Positions 8,483 to 16,784 of a stretch of DNA of 37,135 nucleotides are shown piece after piece. The notes under the pieces are model-generated. The model was not told the DNA's origin and did no database searches. It saw only the letters and a list, made by a program, of their open reading frames with translations. This DNA comes from Thermoguttaceae bacterium. GTDB taxonomy: Bacteria; Planctomycetota; Planctomycetia; Pirellulales; Thermoguttaceae. The stretch is from NCBI GenBank assembly GCA_017441605.1, contig JAFRXD010000022.1, forward strand, positions 1-37,135, written 5' to 3'. The translations under genes were made by a program, and so were the position numbers. The stretch's first letter is position 1; each line of letters starts with the position of its first letter.

Positions 8483-11085
8483 GTCCCTCGCCCCCCAATT
8501 TCTTCGATCCGACCTTCCCGATTTGGGAGTCTTACGATCCCTCTCGAGAGCGACTCGTCGCGAAAGTCGCCTTTATCGACGGTCCCGACGGGCTTTACGA
8601 CTACGAGGTTCCCGAGCGCGTCCGCGATATTCTCCGCCCGGGCGCGAGAGTTCTCGTCCCCCTAGGCGTCAAAAACCGAGCGACCACCGCCTATTGCGTC
8701 GCGCTCGAAACCCGACTCGCCGAGGACGAAAAGCCCCTCGAGCCCGCCAATTCCTCCCCGAGCGCGAAAGACTCTCCGAAAAACGCCGCGAGTTCCGACC
8801 CCGCGCCCTCCCTCTTCCCCGATCTGGAGAAAACCCCGCCCCAAAAGCCCGAAAAACGCGCTCCTATTCGCGTCAAATCGATCGTCGACGTCGTCGACAA
8901 GAAGCCGATCCTCGCCCCTAAAATCTTGGAGCTTGGGCTTTGGCTCGCGAAGCGCTATCTCGCGCCGATCGGCCGAACCCTCGACGGAATCGCCCCGTCC
9001 GGCGTGCGCAACGCCGTAGGGTCCCGCGAAACCGTCGTCTACGAGCTCGTCCCCGACCTCGACGCGCGACTCGCTCGCGTCGACGCCGCCAAAAAGAAGC
9101 TCGCCGTCGACTCCCTTACGAGCAAACAGCGATTCGTTCTCGACGAGATGCGCAAACTCGCGGAGCCTCCGACCCTCGCGGAGCTATCGAGAATCGCGAA
9201 ATGCTCGAGCGCCCCGATTTTCGCTTTGAAAAATCGCGGACTAATCCGCGCGACCCGCGTTCGGCGCGCCAGTCGGTTCTACGAGGAGCTCGCCGCCTCC
9301 GACAAATCCGCCGAGCCCGAGACGCCCCGCGTTCTCAACCCCGAGCAGCAAGCCGCCCTCGACGCCATCGTCGGAGCCCTGCGCGCCGAGGAAGCCCCGA
9401 CCTTTCTCCTGCGCGGCGTTACCGGAAGCGGGAAAACCGAGGTCTACGTTCGCGCGATCGAGGAGGTCGTCTCCTACGGCAAGCAGGCGATCGTCCTCGT
9501 GCCCGAAATCAGCCTCACGCCCCAGACCGTTCAACGCTTCCGCGCCAGATTTCGCTCCGTCGCCGTCCTCCACAGCCGACTGACCGACCTCGAGCGCAAA
9601 TTGGAGTGGGAAAAAATCGAGTCGGGACGCGCCAACGTCGTCGTCGGAGCCAGAAGCGCCATTTTCGCCCCCGTGCCAAGACTGGGGCTGATCGCGATCG
9701 ACGAGGAGCACGAGTCCTCCTTTAAGCAGGACGTCGCACCGCGATACCACGCCCGCGTCGTCGCCAAGTATCGCTCGGAAAAGGAAAAGGCGCCCCTGAT
9801 TCTCGGATCCGCCACCCCCTCCCTCGAAAGCTGGCGCAACGTCCAACTCGGAAACTATCGCCTCCTAACCCTGAGCGCGCGCGTCCGAAATTTGCCCATG
9901 CCGACCGTGGGCGTCGTCGATATGCGCGCGCGAACCGCCTCCGGATTCTCCAGGGGCTCCTTGAGCGACCGCCTCTGCCGCGATATTGAAACCGCCCTCG
10001 ACGCCGACCCGAAGAACCAGATCGTTCTTATGCTCAATCGGCGCGGCTACTCGACTCGCGTTCAATGTCCCTCCTGCGGCGAAACCCTCCAGTGCCCCGA
10101 CTGTTGCGTTCCCCTCACTCATCACATAACCCACCAGATCGTTCTCTGTCATTACTGCGATTACCAAGCCCCGGCTCCCAACGTCTGCCCAAGTTGCGGA
10201 TTCGTCGGGCTTAAATACGCGGGGTTTGGCACGCAACGACTGGAGCGGGAGCTTTGCGAGCGTTTTCCCAACGCCCCGATCCTCCGCATGGACGCCGACA
10301 CGACCCGCGCTAAAGACGCGCACGAAATCGGGTTCGACGCCTTCCGACGCGGCGAGTACCGCATTCTGCTCGGAACCCAAATGATCGCCAAGGGGCTCGA
10401 CTTCCCGAACGTCGTCTTGGTCGGGATCGTCAACGCCGACGTCGCCCTGCACCTGCCCGACTTCCGAGCCCCCGAGCGTACCTTCGACCTCGTCCTCCAA
10501 GCCGCCGGACGCGCCGGACGCGGCGACAAAGAGGGAAAAGTCGTCGCCCAAACTTATTCCCCCGACCACCCCGCCATCGTCGCCGCGATGAACGGAGACT
10601 ACTTGGGGTTCGCCGAAAATGAACTTCTCGCGCGACGAGCCCTCGGCTATCCCCCCTTTTCCTCGATGATTCGGTTCGTCGTTCGCGGCCCCGACGAGGC
10701 GGAAACGCGCGACGCCGCAAAAACCCTGGGAAACGCCCTTCGCGACGCGATTCGACAAGTCAATTTAGACTTGGGATTCGACCCCGACGCCCCGCCGAAA
10801 CCGGTCGAGGAGGACTCCGACGGAACGACTCGCGACTCCTCCGGACGGAATTTCGCCGCCCCGACCGCCCCCAAGCGCCCTCGACCCCCTCTCCGGACGA
10901 GACTCTTGGGACCCGCTCCCGCCCCCTTCGCGAAACTCCGTGGGAATTTCCGGTTCCAATTGCAGCTCCTCGGAACCCCCGGGGAGCTCCTGCGACGCGC
11001 CGCCGCCCGACTCCTCGAAGCCAAATTAAAGATTCCAAAAAACGTTCAGTGGATCGTCGACGTCGACCCGCTCGACGCTATGTAG
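8479..11085 (+). CDS. priA: Primosomal replication restart helicase PriA
   Basis: PriA is a superfamily 2 3'-5' DNA helicase that reloads the replisome at stalled forks. Seen here: an N-terminal DNA-binding domain (LVAKVAFIDGPDGLYDYEVP), Walker A GVTGSGKT (313-320), DEEH box (408-411), and an eight-cysteine zinc module (Cys 530, 533, 539, 542, 557, 560, 570, 573) between the helicase lobes. Helicase motifs GTQMIAKGLDFPNV and QAAGRAGRG follow. At 868 residues it exceeds the E. coli protein (732) because of a Ser/Pro/Lys-rich insertion at about 83-128 and another near the C-terminus, at about 765-815. The frame is open further upstream, but the ATG at 8479 fits the true N-terminus and overlaps the Sel1 stop as ATGA. 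Confidence 0.97.
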   Translation: MSPSPPNFFDPTFPIWESYDPSRERLVAKVAFIDGPDGLYDYEVPERVRDILRPGARVLVPLGVKNRATTAYCVALETRLAEDEKPLEPANSSPSAKDSPKNAASSDPAPSLFPDLEKTPPQKPEKRAPIRVKSIVDVVDKKPILAPKILELGLWLAKRYLAPIGRTLDGIAPSGVRNAVGSRETVVYELVPDLDARLARVDAAKKKLAVDSLTSKQRFVLDEMRKLAEPPTLAELSRIAKCSSAPIFALKNRGLIRATRVRRASRFYEELAASDKSAEPETPRVLNPEQQAALDAIVGALRAEEAPTFLLRGVTGSGKTEVYVRAIEEVVSYGKQAIVLVPEISLTPQTVQRFRARFRSVAVLHSRLTDLERKLEWEKIESGRANVVVGARSAIFAPVPRLGLIAIDEEHESSFKQDVAPRYHARVVAKYRSEKEKAPLILGSATPSLESWRNVQLGNYRLLTLSARVRNLPMPTVGVVDMRARTASGFSRGSLSDRLCRDIETALDADPKNQIVLMLNRRGYSTRVQCPSCGETLQCPDCCVPLTHHITHQIVLCHYCDYQAPAPNVCPSCGFVGLKYAGFGTQRLERELCERFPNAPILRMDADTTRAKDAHEIGFDAFRRGEYRILLGTQMIAKGLDFPNVVLVGIVNADVALHLPDFRAPERTFDLVLQAAGRAGRGDKEGKVVAQTYSPDHPAIVAAMNGDYLGFAENELLARRALGYPPFSSMIRFVVRGPDEAETRDAAKTLGNALRDAIRQVNLDLGFDPDAPPKPVEEDSDGTTRDSSGRNFAAPTAPKRPRPPLRTRLLGPAPAPFAKLRGNFRFQLQLLGTPGELLRRAAARLLEAKLKIPKNVQWIVDVDPLDAM

Positions 11086-11110
11086 CGAGAAAAGGAAAGA
11101 TCCTCGGCTT

Positions 11111-12028
11111 ATGTCCTCGGTAATTCGCCCGTTGGCGATTTTGTGCGCCTTTGTCTTCGGCTGGTTTGTCCCCCAAGGCGCCGCCCTCAACTTCCTGATT
11201 CCTTGGCTCGTCGGCTTCATGCTATTCGCGACCTTTCTAGGCCTCGATTTGCGAAAATTGACCCCGAAGCGGAGCCATTTCGCCATTGTCGTCCTCAATC
11301 TTGGAATCGGAATCGCGGGCTACTTCCTCGTCGGGCTCTTCGCCCCCGGAAACGACCAAATTAAACAGGCCGCGCTTTTCGCCGGGCTCGCCCCCACCGC
11401 CACCGCCGCCCCCGCCGTCGCCGGATTTCTGAAACGACAAGCCGAGTACGTCGTTACCGGACTCGTTCTCTCCACCGCCGCCGTCGCCCTCGCCTTGCCC
11501 GCTCTGCTCTCCTGGGTCCTCCATCGAGAGGGGTCGAGCGCCGAGTTTCTCGCCGCCTTCGCCAGCGTCGCCAAAAGCGTCGGGCTAACGATCGTCCTAC
11601 CGATCCTCTTGGCGAGAATTTGTCGCGCGATCTTCCCGAAATCCAGAGACTTCGGACGACGCGCCAAAAACGTTACTTTCGCCGCCTGGGTCTCGATGAT
11701 CGCGATCATCGCATGCCGCGCCTCGAAATTCATTCGCGAAAGCGGCTCGGAGCTCGGGCTCGGAACCCTGATGGAAGTCGCCGCGATTTCCCTCGCCATT
11801 TGCATGATCAATTTCGGCCTCGGCTACTGCGTCGGAGAAAAAAACTTGCGACCCGAGGCGAGCCAAACCCTCGGGCAAAAGAACACCGGGATTATGATCG
11901 CCTTCGCCTCCATGTACGCCGAGCCGCTCGTCGCCCTCGGCCCCACTTTTTACGTCTTGTGGCACAACTCCTGGAACGCGATCCAGCTGGCCCTAACCCG
12001 CGACGAAAAAACCGATTCGAAACGTTGA
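11111..12028 (+). CDS. Bile acid:sodium symporter (BASS) family transporter
   Basis: A 305-residue polytopic membrane protein with eight or more hydrophobic segments. The signature patterns of the family are visible: LVGFMLFATFLGLDLR early on, a Gly/Ala-rich segment LAPTATAAPAV, and near the C-terminus LGQKNTGIMIAFASMYAEP, where the QxNTG-like sequence belongs to the crossover region that binds sodium and substrate. Members import bile acids, pantoate, pyruvate or other organic anions; the substrate here cannot be read from sequence. It follows priA by 25 bases and appears to belong to the same operon. Confidence 0.85.
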   Translation: MSSVIRPLAILCAFVFGWFVPQGAALNFLIPWLVGFMLFATFLGLDLRKLTPKRSHFAIVVLNLGIGIAGYFLVGLFAPGNDQIKQAALFAGLAPTATAAPAVAGFLKRQAEYVVTGLVLSTAAVALALPALLSWVLHREGSSAEFLAAFASVAKSVGLTIVLPILLARICRAIFPKSRDFGRRAKNVTFAAWVSMIAIIACRASKFIRESGSELGLGTLMEVAAISLAICMINFGLGYCVGEKNLRPEASQTLGQKNTGIMIAFASMYAEPLVALGPTFYVLWHNSWNAIQLALTRDEKTDSKR

Positions 12029-12080
12029 GACCAAAAACGAGAATAGTTTTCTTGGATGCGACGACTATAGGAGCGACAAC

Positions 12081-12563
<483 letters not shown>

Positions 12564-12578
12564 TCCCGAGGCGCGACG

Positions 12579-13709
12579 ATGACGAACCTTTTTCCGCAAC
12601 CCGGACCCCTGACCTCCTTTCGACGCCAGGCGATGGCCTCCGATTTCGAAGTTCTCGTCAACGAGTCAGAGGACGCCAGAGCCGCCGACGCCGCCCTCGA
12701 CGCGCTCGACGAGGTGGACCGCGTCGAGGAGATTCTCTCCGTCTTTCGACCGACCTCCGAACTGAGCCGACTAAACGTCCTCGGAGCCGAAATCGGGCCC
12801 AGGGTTTCCGACGAGCTTTGGAATTGGCTGGAAACCGCGCTGCGGCTCGGAAACGAGACCGAGGGCGCTTTCGACGTCGCCTGCGCGCCCCTCTGGCGCG
12901 CCTGGGGATTCGCGAAACGCGAAGGCGAATTCCCCGCCGAAGACAAATTAAAGCGCGCCCTCGAATTGTCCGGGGCGCGCCATTTGCGACTCGACCCCGA
13001 CCGGCAAACCGTCGCCTTCGACCGCGAGGGCGTCGAGCTTAACTTCGGCGCGATCGGCAAGGGAATCGCCCTCGACCTCGCGGCGGCGAAACTAGAAGAG
13101 CGAGGAATCGGCGATTTCCTCGTCCAAGGCGGCAAAAGCGGAGCCGTCGCGCGAGGAGGGCGCGCGAACGATCGTCCGCCGACCGCGAAAACCGACGAAC
13201 CCGACGAAAACGAACTCGACCCGGATATCGACGAGGAGAGCGGGCTGCCGATTCGCCGAACCCTCGCCGACCCGCCGACCGCGCCCGAAACCGGCCCGGC
13301 GCGCGCCCCTCGGCGCCTCGACGACGAAGCGACCGGATGGACGATCGGCGTCGCTCATCCCCTTATGCCGGAAAAGCGACTCGGAGAGCTATGGCTCCGC
13401 GACCGCGCCCTCGCGACCTCCGGGTCCACCCATCAGTTCTTTCGCGTCGGAGGAAAGCGATACTCCCACGTGATCGACCCGAGAACCGGCTACCCCGCGA
13501 CGGGAGTCCTCTCCGCCACCGTTCTCGCCCCCGACGCGACCGAGGCCGACGCCCTCTCCACCGCTTTCTTCGCGCTAGGTCCCGAAAAAACCGCCCTCTT
13601 TTGCGAGCGGCGTCCCGATATCGCCGCGCTGCTCGTTCTCGAAGCGACCGGAGAGCGCGTCGAGCTCGCGACCTTCAATCTCGATCCCGAACTCTTTCGA
13701 CCCCTTTAA
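12579..13709 (+). CDS. apbE: FAD:protein FMN transferase (ApbE family)
   Basis: ApbE uses FAD to attach FMN covalently to a Thr or Ser of target proteins such as NqrB/NqrC or RnfG/RnfD. Motifs seen: SELSRLN near residue 62, an FDVACAPLW stretch, FGAIGKGIALD, YSHVIDPRTGYP, and a C-terminal DATEADALSTAFFALG, which carries the Mg-binding residues. Length is 376. A hydrophilic, Asp/Glu/Pro-rich insertion of about 50 residues (roughly 190-245) interrupts the core after LVQGG. There is no signal peptide or lipobox, unlike many ApbE proteins that work outside the cytoplasm, so a cytoplasmic form is likely. No flavinylation target is encoded nearby. It is the last gene of the plus-strand operon and converges on HU. 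Confidence 0.93.
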   Translation: MTNLFPQPGPLTSFRRQAMASDFEVLVNESEDARAADAALDALDEVDRVEEILSVFRPTSELSRLNVLGAEIGPRVSDELWNWLETALRLGNETEGAFDVACAPLWRAWGFAKREGEFPAEDKLKRALELSGARHLRLDPDRQTVAFDREGVELNFGAIGKGIALDLAAAKLEERGIGDFLVQGGKSGAVARGGRANDRPPTAKTDEPDENELDPDIDEESGLPIRRTLADPPTAPETGPARAPRRLDDEATGWTIGVAHPLMPEKRLGELWLRDRALATSGSTHQFFRVGGKRYSHVIDPRTGYPATGVLSATVLAPDATEADALSTAFFALGPEKTALFCERRPDIAALLVLEATGERVELATFNLDPELFRPL

Positions 13710-13726
13710 CGACGCGAGCGGAGCGC

Positions 13727-13763
13727 AAAAAAGCCGCGGCGCGATTTCACTCGCGACGCGGCT
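13727..13763 (-). terminator. Intrinsic terminator of the HU gene
   Basis: On the minus strand a stem pairs AGCCGCG with CGCGGCT (13757-13763 with 13732-13738), extended inside by a second CGCGA/TCGCG stem, and is followed by six T residues. It lies 28 bases past the HU stop. For the converging apbE transcript the same hairpin is present but the trailing T tract is poor. Confidence 0.85.
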
Positions 13764-13790
13764 ATTGAGCGATTTTACCGACGATTCGAA

Positions 13791-14216
13791 CTACTTCTTC
13801 GTCGATTTCTTGGCGGCCTTTTTAACCGGCTTGGCGGCGACGGCTTTTTTAGCGGCGGCTTTCGGCGCGGCCTTCGGAGCCGATTTAGCGGCGGCCTTCT
13901 TCGGCGCGGCGGCTTTCTTCGCCTTCGCCTTCTTCGCCCGGCGCGCTTCGAGACGATCTTTTACGACCTTGCTCGGCTTAAAAGCGACCGTCTCGTGTTC
14001 CGGAACCCACACTTCCTCGCCCGAGCGAGGATTGCGAGCCTTGCGACCGGCGCGCGTCTGAATCGCGAATACGCCGAAGCCGCGAAGCTCCACGCGACCG
14101 AACTTGAGCAACACGTCCAAAAGCGAATCGAACGTCGCTTGAACCGCCTCTTGGGTTTGAAGATGACTTAAATCGCAACTCGCGTAAACTAACTTTGCTA
14201 TTTCTTTTTTGGTCAT
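13791..14216 (-). CDS. HU-family DNA-binding protein with Lys/Ala/Pro-rich tail
   Basis: HU proteins bend and compact DNA as dimers. Residues 1-90 form the HU/IHF fold: TKKEIAKLVYA at the start, VELRGFGVF before the arm, and the beta-arm sequence AGRKARNPRSGE, which inserts in the minor groove. Residues about 91-141 are a low-complexity tail built from Lys, Ala and Pro (KKAAAPKKAAAKSAPK), resembling eukaryotic histone H1 tails and those seen in some Actinobacteria and Planctomycetota. Length is 141 against about 90 for plain HU. The gene is monocistronic, with its own strong promoter, a leader of about 290 nt and a terminator. Confidence 0.95.
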   Translation of the reverse strand: MTKKEIAKLVYASCDLSHLQTQEAVQATFDSLLDVLLKFGRVELRGFGVFAIQTRAGRKARNPRSGEEVWVPEHETVAFKPSKVVKDRLEARRAKKAKAKKAAAPKKAAAKSAPKAAPKAAAKKAVAAKPVKKAAKKSTKK

Positions 14217-14429
14217 AGCCCACCGTTCCTAAGTAGATTGCCGTCGACAACGTCGCCGCGCCGCTCGATCCATTCGTCCTTCGACGGGTCCTCTCGGCGA
14301 TCTGAAAGTCGCAAACGCTTACAACGCAACGAGCAAAGGGACGCAAGACGTTCCTCGCGAAACGCCTCCAACGGGAGCGCCGATCGACGCGACAAACGCG
14401 ACGATTCGACGTGGAACGAGTTCGCTTTT

Positions 14430-14503
14430 GGGTTCGCCTATCCCCTTGAACCCCTCGTTCCGCAATGGAGCGCTCTCGATCTTCGCAACGCGAAACGCGC
14501 TCC
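14430..14503 (-). promoter_or_regulatory. Structured part of the HU 5' leader
   Basis: Just after the predicted HU transcription start the RNA can fold a stem between 14497-14503 and 14467-14473 (GGAGCGC with GCGCTCC), with an inner TTCGC/GCGAA stem. A second stem pairs 14448-14453 with 14430-14435 (GGGTTC with GAACCC on the minus strand). The leader continues another 210 nt to the start codon. Regulation by this leader, or a small RNA made from it, is inference. Confidence 0.45.
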
Positions 14504-14515
14504 AAGCCCGTTGCT

Positions 14516-14543
14516 ATTGTAACCCGCCCTTCCTCCTTGTCAA
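14516..14543 (-). promoter_or_regulatory. Near-consensus sigma70 promoter for HU
   Basis: A consensus TTGACA -35 box (14538-14543) and TACAAT -10 box (14516-14521) with a 16-base spacer lie on the minus strand. The predicted start is near 14509, about 290 bases upstream of the HU start codon. No closer promoter was recognised. Confidence 0.8.
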
Positions 14544-14691
14544 GAACAATATCGAAAAGTTGCGTCGCTTTCGCAAAAAAAATCGACCGTTATATTTTCC
14601 GTCGTTTGACGACTTGCGACGTGTTTTCACTAGTTTGAGTTTGTCGTAACTATTTTATTCAATCCCAACTTGCGCCGCGTTTGACATTACG

Positions 14692-14726
14692 AAAAACCGG
14701 TTCCGCAAAGGGCGAGGACCGGAACG
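14692..14726 (-). terminator. Probable terminator after esterase copy 1
   Basis: On the minus strand CCGGTCC (14716-14722) can pair with GGAACCGG (14697-14704) with one bulge, followed directly by five T residues (14692-14696). An alternative register pairs GTTCCG with CGGAAC. It lies about 25 bases past the stop of the last gene of the minus-strand run. Confidence 0.5.
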
Positions 14727-14747
14727 TTATAATCGGAATCCCGGCTC

Positions 14748-15593
14748 CTAAAAACCCATTTTTTGCGTCCAAGCGTAAACCCGATTTAGCCAATCGCCGA
14801 GATGGTCGTCCGTAGGATTCCCTCCAAAACCGTGCCCTACCCGCGCGTAAATGTGCAACTCGCCGGGAATCCCCATCTTGCGGAGCTTCGAGTAAACCGC
14901 GACCGACCCCATTGGAGAATACTGGTCCTCGTCCCCGTGAATAAAACACATCGGAGGCGTCTTCTCGTCGAACGCGAAATCCTCGACCAACTTCGAATAG
15001 TTCCCTTTCCCCTCGTTCGGACAATCCGCCCCGTCCTCCAAGACGTAAGCCGGATAAACCGGAATCGCGAAGTTAACGTGGCAAGGCGTCTTGTCGATCT
15101 CGTCGATCGCCTCGTAAGAGTTCGTTTGGCTCGTCGTCGCGGTCATGAGCGTCAAATGGCCGCCCGCAGAGAAACCCATAATCCCGATCTTCTCCGGGTT
15201 AATTCCCCACTCCGAAGCGCGGGATCGAACGATCCGAACCGTTCGCTGCGCGTCCTGCCAAGCCGCCGCGTGCTTTGGAACTCCCTCCCGACGCGGAACC
15301 CGATACTTCAAAACGACGACCGTTATTCCTCTGTCATTGAAATATTTCGCGATCTTTTCCCCCTCGTGCTCGTAAGCGAGGACGTAGTAACCGCCCCCGG
15401 GGCAAACGATAATCGCCGCGTCCGACGTCTTCTTCTCCGGTTTCCACAACTCGAAAGTCGGCTTCGGCGCGTTCTCCGGCTCCCCGGGCGCGACGCTCGG
15501 CCACACGTTAAATTCCTCGAACCCGCTCGCCGATCCGAACGTTAATAATACCGCGACGAGCGCCGCTCCCAACAACCCGAACGTTCGTTTCAT
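14748..15593 (-). CDS. Secreted alpha/beta-hydrolase (acetyl-xylan-esterase-like), copy 1
   Basis: A 281-residue protein with a signal peptide (MKRTFGLLGA..., likely cut after SASG) and a compact serine-hydrolase fold of the BD-FAE/acetyl esterase type. Seen: oxyanion loop CPGGGYY (64-70), nucleophile GFSAGG with Ser142, acid in HGDEDQYSP (Asp221 or Asp223) and His254 in GHGFGG. Such enzymes remove acetyl or feruloyl groups from plant or other polysaccharides; the substrate here is unknown. Many homologues are labelled endo-xylanase in error. It is the last of four tandem paralogues. A probable terminator separates it from copy 2, so it may be expressed at a lower level. AAGGA precedes the ATG. 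Confidence 0.9.
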   Translation of the reverse strand: MKRTFGLLGAALVAVLLTFGSASGFEEFNVWPSVAPGEPENAPKPTFELWKPEKKTSDAAIIVCPGGGYYVLAYEHEGEKIAKYFNDRGITVVVLKYRVPRREGVPKHAAAWQDAQRTVRIVRSRASEWGINPEKIGIMGFSAGGHLTLMTATTSQTNSYEAIDEIDKTPCHVNFAIPVYPAYVLEDGADCPNEGKGNYSKLVEDFAFDEKTPPMCFIHGDEDQYSPMGSVAVYSKLRKMGIPGELHIYARVGHGFGGNPTDDHLGDWLNRVYAWTQKMGF

Positions 15594-15610
15594 CGTTCTC
15601 GTTCCTTCTC

Positions 15611-15645
15611 AAAAAAGTCGACGGACGAAGCGCGCGCCTCGTCCG
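15611..15645 (-). terminator. Candidate intercistronic terminator between esterase copies 2 and 1
   Basis: On the minus strand CGGACGA (15639-15645) pairs with TCGTCCG (15622-15628) over a GC-rich loop. Five bases later come six T residues (15611-15616). It lies between the stop of copy 2 and the ribosome-binding site of copy 1, so it may attenuate read-through. Confidence 0.5.
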
Positions 15646-15682
15646 CCCGTTAACGCGTCGTTCTAAAGCCGACTTCGAGACC

Positions 15683-16534
15683 TTAGAACCCCATCGTCTT
15701 CGTCCAAGCGTAAACGCGGTTTAACCAATCCCCGACGTGCTCGTCCGTCGGGTTGCCGCCAAATCCGTGATTAACTTTCGCGTAAATGTGCATTTCCGCC
15801 GGAATTCCCATCTTGCGAAGCTTCGCGTAGACCGCGATCGATCCCATTGGCGAATAAACGTCGTCGTCTCCGTGAATCAGGCACATCGGCGGCGTGTTCT
15901 CGTCGAACGCAAAATCGCCGACCATCGTCGAATCGTTGCCTTTGCCCGAGTTCGGACCGTCCGCCCCGTCTTCCAAGACGTAAGCCGGGTAAACCGGAAC
16001 CGCGAAGTTGACGTTGCAGGGCAATTTGTCGATCTCGTCGACCGGGTCGTAAGAGTTCGTCTTGCTCGTCGTCGAGGTCATAAGAGTCAAATGTCCCCCG
16101 GCGGAGAATCCCATAATCCCGATTTTGTCCGGATTAACGCCCCATTCCTTCGCCCGAGAACGAACGATCCGAACCGTTCGCTGCGCGTCCTGCCAAGCCG
16201 CCATGTGCTTCGGCAGACCCTCGCGGCGAGGAACCCGATACTTCAATACGACGACCGTTACGCCCTTGGACGTAAAATATTTCGCGATCTTGTCTCCTTC
16301 GTGCGCGTAGGCGAGGCCGTTGTAAGCGCCCCCGGGACATACGATCAGAACCGAGTCCGTCGTTTTCGTCTCCGGTTTCCAATACTCGTAAGTCGGCTTG
16401 GCCGCGTCCGCTTTCTCCCCGGGCGCGACGTCCGGCCACACGTTAAACTCTTCGAACGCGAGCGTCGCGTTGACCGCGAGGAACAGCGCGACCGCGACCG
16501 ACGCGAAACTAATCGCGGCGTAAGTTTTTTTCAT
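15683..16534 (-). CDS. Secreted alpha/beta-hydrolase (acetyl-xylan-esterase-like), copy 2
   Basis: A 283-residue paralogue with signal peptide MKKTYAAISF...ATLA and mature start FEEFNVWPDVAPGE, shared by the whole set. Ser144 lies in GFSAGG, the acid in HGDDDVYSP and the His in NHGFGG. Residues 46-157 are identical to copy 3, whereas the last 125 residues differ at roughly two dozen positions, mostly in surface segments after the nucleophile. An AGGAG sequence precedes the ATG. The 250 bases upstream contain a decayed esterase fragment. The predicted role is export and deacylation of a carbohydrate. Confidence 0.9.
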   Translation of the reverse strand: MKKTYAAISFASVAVALFLAVNATLAFEEFNVWPDVAPGEKADAAKPTYEYWKPETKTTDSVLIVCPGGAYNGLAYAHEGDKIAKYFTSKGVTVVVLKYRVPRREGLPKHMAAWQDAQRTVRIVRSRAKEWGVNPDKIGIMGFSAGGHLTLMTSTTSKTNSYDPVDEIDKLPCNVNFAVPVYPAYVLEDGADGPNSGKGNDSTMVGDFAFDENTPPMCLIHGDDDVYSPMGSIAVYAKLRKMGIPAEMHIYAKVNHGFGGNPTDEHVGDWLNRVYAWTKTMGF

Positions 16535-16580
16535 TGATTCGCTCCTATGTAATAACGGATCGTTCTATCGATTAAATAGT

Positions 16581-16764
16581 TCAAAATTTCATCGCTTCCG
16601 TCCAAGCGCGAACCCGGTTCGACCAATCCCCGACGCGATTGTCGGTCGGGGCGCCCCCGGATCCGCGAACGACCTTGGCGTATATGCGCGTTTCCGCCGG
16701 GATTTCCGTCTTGCGGAGCTTCGCGTAGACCGCGACAGAGCCCATCGGAGAGCGCTCGTCGGCG
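16581..16764 (-). pseudogene. Decayed 3' fragment of an esterase gene (copy of the end of copy 3)
   Basis: This stretch aligns without gaps to the last 184 bases of esterase copy 3 (16785-16968), 204 bases away, with 21 differences counted by eye. In the coding frame it still reads SPMGSVAVYAKLRK and ends at a TGA where copy 3 has TAA. Twelve or so residues are changed, including the catalytic His region (VHGFGG became VRGSGG). It has no start codon, signal peptide or nucleophile, so it cannot be a working enzyme. The other paralogues agree with copy 3 at the changed sites I checked, so this fragment is the derived one. It arose by a partial tandem duplication. Confidence 0.85.
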
Positions 16765-16784
16765 CGGTCGCGAGCGCGAACCCG

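Larger units (their letters stand above)
14217..14747. other. Intergenic region: HU leader, HU promoter and 3' end of the esterase run
   Basis: About 530 bases without a credible gene. From left to right it holds the HU leader (to about 14509), the HU promoter (14516-14543), an AT-richer stretch (14544-14691) in which I see no defined element, and a probable terminator for esterase copy 1. Open frames in it are short, basic and lack ribosome-binding sites. Confidence 0.7.

Noticed and set aside
14217..14515. tRNA or small protein gene in the HU leader
   Set aside because: No cloverleaf with a T-loop and acceptor stem could be built, and the open frames there are Arg-rich shadows that continue into HU in a wrong frame.
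14728..14733. TATAAT on the plus strand near the end of esterase copy 1
   Set aside because: No -35 box at 16-18 bases, and any transcript would only run antisense to the esterase array. A TTGACA further up lies 41 bases away.
16581..16764. Diversity-generating retroelement as cause of the fragment's changes
   Set aside because: The changes involve both A and T on the same strand and are mostly transitions, there is no reverse transcriptase or template repeat nearby, and the fragment is not a variable end of a working gene.
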